From: Alphaproteobacteria bacterium
GTDB lineage: Bacteria; Pseudomonadota; Alphaproteobacteria; Rhodobacterales; Rhodobacteraceae
DNA: 6,521 nucleotides
Assembly: GCA_024279075.1 (NCBI GenBank)
Contig: JAJRRX010000361.1
Span: forward strand, 1-6,521
Reading direction: 5' to 3'
The notes under the pieces were generated by a model. It saw nothing but the letters and a program-made list of their open reading frames with translations. It ran no database searches and was not told where the DNA came from. This document shows positions 5,450 through 6,521 of the stretch, piece after piece; within the stretch, counting starts at the first letter, position 1, and each line of letters begins with the position of its first letter. The translations under genes were made by a program, and so were the position numbers.

Positions 5450-6406
5450 CTACGAAATCGCGTGATGTTTGGCGGCGGAATAGCGCCCCGTGACGTGGTG
5501 CTCCAACTGGCGCTCGATGTCAGTCAGCAAGCTTGACGCGCCAAAGCGAAACAGGTGCGGCTGGAGGTAATCGGTGCCGAGTTCCTCGCGCATCATGGAC
5601 ATCCATGTCAGCGCGTCTTTGGCAGTCGAAATCCCGCCCGCTGGCTTAAAGCCCACCTGCGCGCCGCTCAAAGCATTGTATTCCCGAATGGCCCGCACCA
5701 TGGTGAGGCCAACAGGCAAAATCGCGTTCACCGCTTCCTTACCCGTCGAGGTTTTAATAAAGTCGGCCCCCGCCATCATCGCCACCATGCTGGCGCGATA
5801 AACATTGCGCAGGCTGGCAATATCTCCCGTGGCCAAAATGGTTTTCAGATGCGCCTTGCCACAAGCCTCTTTCATTTGCGAAATCTCGTCATAAAGCCCC
5901 GCCCAATCCTGCGCGAACACTTTTGAGCGAGTAATCACGATGTCAATTTCCGTGGCCCCCGAGGCCACCGCATAGCGGATTTCGGCGAGCTTGAGATCAA
6001 GCGGGATCAGCCCCGCCGGAAAGCCCGTTGCCACCGACGCCACGCCAATGCCCGTGCCCGCCACGCCCTCGGCAGCGGCCTCAACCATGCTTGGATACAC
6101 GCACACAGCCGCCGTTTGCACGGGTTTCGTAAGCCCCATTTGCGCCTGAATGCTCGGGTCCAGCGCCACCTTGGCCTTGCCACACAGGCGCTTGACGCGG
6201 TTTACCGTGTCATCCCCTGCCAGCGTTGTCAGGTCTATCAACCCGATCGCCCGCAGCAGCCACGCCGCTTGATGCGCCTTTTTCACCGAACGCCGCGCGG
6301 CAAAGCTGGCGCTCCGCCGTTCAAGCGCGCTCAGGTTTACCCGCGCATCCTGAAACACCGCTTCATCCAGCGGCATGCCTTTGTTTTCTTTGCCATGATC
6401 CAGCAT
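5450..6406 (-). CDS. deoC: Deoxyribose-phosphate aldolase (long, DERA-like form)
   Basis: Class I aldolase of the cytoplasm that cleaves 2-deoxy-D-ribose 5-phosphate to glyceraldehyde 3-phosphate and acetaldehyde in deoxynucleoside catabolism. Counting from the ATG at 6406 (318 residues): EIDIVI with D155, FIKTSTGK at 216-223 with Schiff-base K218, and GFKPAGG with K254, which is the full catalytic set, followed by RFGASSLL near 287-294. The N-terminal ~50 residues and the tail HHVTGRY (to Y309) make it longer than the ~259-residue E. coli enzyme and like animal DERA, whose catalytic residues are, from memory, also numbered 155, 218 and 254. That agreement and the Shine-Dalgarno AAAGAG (6413-6418), 6 nt away, favour the ATG at 6406 over an in-frame TTG at 6424 that would add six residues. 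First gene of a leftward operon with the ALDH and a small protein. Confidence 0.96.
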   Translation of the reverse strand: MLDHGKENKGMPLDEAVFQDARVNLSALERRSASFAARRSVKKAHQAAWLLRAIGLIDLTTLAGDDTVNRVKRLCGKAKVALDPSIQAQMGLTKPVQTAAVCVYPSMVEAAAEGVAGTGIGVASVATGFPAGLIPLDLKLAEIRYAVASGATEIDIVITRSKVFAQDWAGLYDEISQMKEACGKAHLKTILATGDIASLRNVYRASMVAMMAGADFIKTSTGKEAVNAILPVGLTMVRAIREYNALSGAQVGFKPAGGISTAKDALTWMSMMREELGTDYLQPHLFRFGASSLLTDIERQLEHHVTGRYSAAKHHAIS

Positions 6407-6412
6407 TTTTGT

Positions 6413-6418
6413 CTCTTT
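6413..6418 (-). promoter_or_regulatory. Shine-Dalgarno that sets the deoC start
   Basis: AAAGAG on the minus strand sits 6 nt before the ATG at 6406. The competing TTG at 6424 has only a weak TGGA upstream, and using it would put this Shine-Dalgarno inside the coding sequence. Confidence 0.6.
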
Positions 6419-6451
6419 GGTCAAAATTAATCCAGTCGCACTCTTACCGTC

Positions 6452-6482
6452 TTTATAGGGGATTTCAACCGGATTGCGACAA
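6452..6482 (-). promoter_or_regulatory. Candidate deoC operon promoter
   Basis: Reading leftward, TTGTCG (6477-6482) and TATAAA (6452-6457) are 19 bp apart, a longer spacer than the usual 17. TATAAA is the best -10-like hexamer upstream of deoC. The 6-bp arms TGCGAC (6475-6480) and GTCGCA (6435-6440) are inverted around this -10 with 34 bp between them, so they could hold a regulator, but arms this short can arise by chance. Confidence 0.3.
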
Positions 6483-6488
6483 AAATGC

Positions 6489-6521
6489 TTGCATGGGGGC
6501 AGCTAGTATGTAACCACTTAC
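6489..6521 (+). promoter_or_regulatory. Possible divergent promoter and partial palindromic operator at the right edge
   Basis: A rightward TTGCAT (6489-6494) is followed after 16 bp by TAACCA (6511-6516), a weak match to a promoter for a gene beyond the window. Overlapping it, GTAA (6510-6513) and TTAC (6518-6521) form an inverted repeat around CCAC, and the left arm is preceded by TAT (6507-6509). If the next bases outside were ATA, the site would become the 7-bp-arm palindrome TATGTAA-CCAC-TTACATA, a shape often bound by TetR-family repressors. The window ends exactly at the arm, so this cannot be settled here. Confidence 0.25.

Noticed and set aside
4976..5536. Plus-strand open frame of 186 codons spanning the deoC-ALDH junction
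   Set aside because: Antisense to two certain genes; no motif and no ribosome site of note.
1..6521. CRISPR array, insertion sequence, tRNA or rRNA, or toxin-antitoxin pair
   Set aside because: No regular direct repeats, transposase motifs, cloverleaf-like sequence or paired small genes of that kind were seen; every gap between genes is shorter than 140 bp.

Overview
The window looks like chromosomal DNA of an alphaproteobacterium, most likely of the Rhodobacterales (Loktanella/Ruegeria-like). This rests on the moderately high GC, the character of the proteins (a two-domain ALDH16-type aldehyde dehydrogenase, a small alphaproteobacterial protein of unknown function, and a DUF302 protein with one membrane anchor) and TTGCAT-type -35 elements. 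The lineage is inferred from reading the proteins, not from a database search.

Layout from left to right: (1) 1-876, minus: the N-terminal 292 codons of valyl-tRNA synthetase (valS), running off the left edge. (2) 877-1004: an intergenic stretch with a valS promoter, a strong intrinsic terminator serving the next gene, and a second short palindrome. (3) 1005-1592, minus: a membrane-anchored DUF302 protein. (4) 1593-1724: a divergent intergenic region with a good leftward promoter and a weak rightward one. (5) 1725-2726, plus: a DUF2235 alpha/beta-hydrolase-like protein, the only rightward gene. (6) 2683-3051, 3086-5440 and 5450-6406, all minus: a compact operon transcribed leftward as deoC, then the ALDH16-type dehydrogenase, then a small hypothetical protein. 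The small gene's 3' end overlaps the DUF2235 3' end by 44 bp, tail to tail. (7) 6407-6521: the deoC upstream region, which ends in what looks like part of a palindromic operator and possibly a rightward promoter for a gene outside the window.

The clearest functional unit is deoC-ALDH. DeoC cleaves 2-deoxyribose-5-phosphate into glyceraldehyde-3-phosphate and acetaldehyde, and the adjacent dehydrogenase, 9 bp downstream, could oxidise the acetaldehyde (or another aldehyde from nucleoside catabolism) to the acid. The other genes are housekeeping (valS) or uncharacterised. I see no CRISPR array, insertion sequence, tRNA/rRNA, phage or defence cassette, and no clear evidence of a new multi-gene system. 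The items most worth following are the half-degenerate ALDH16 dehydrogenase, the lone DUF2235 gene with its antisense overlap, the apparently short C-terminus of the small hypothetical protein, and the cut-off operator at the right edge.
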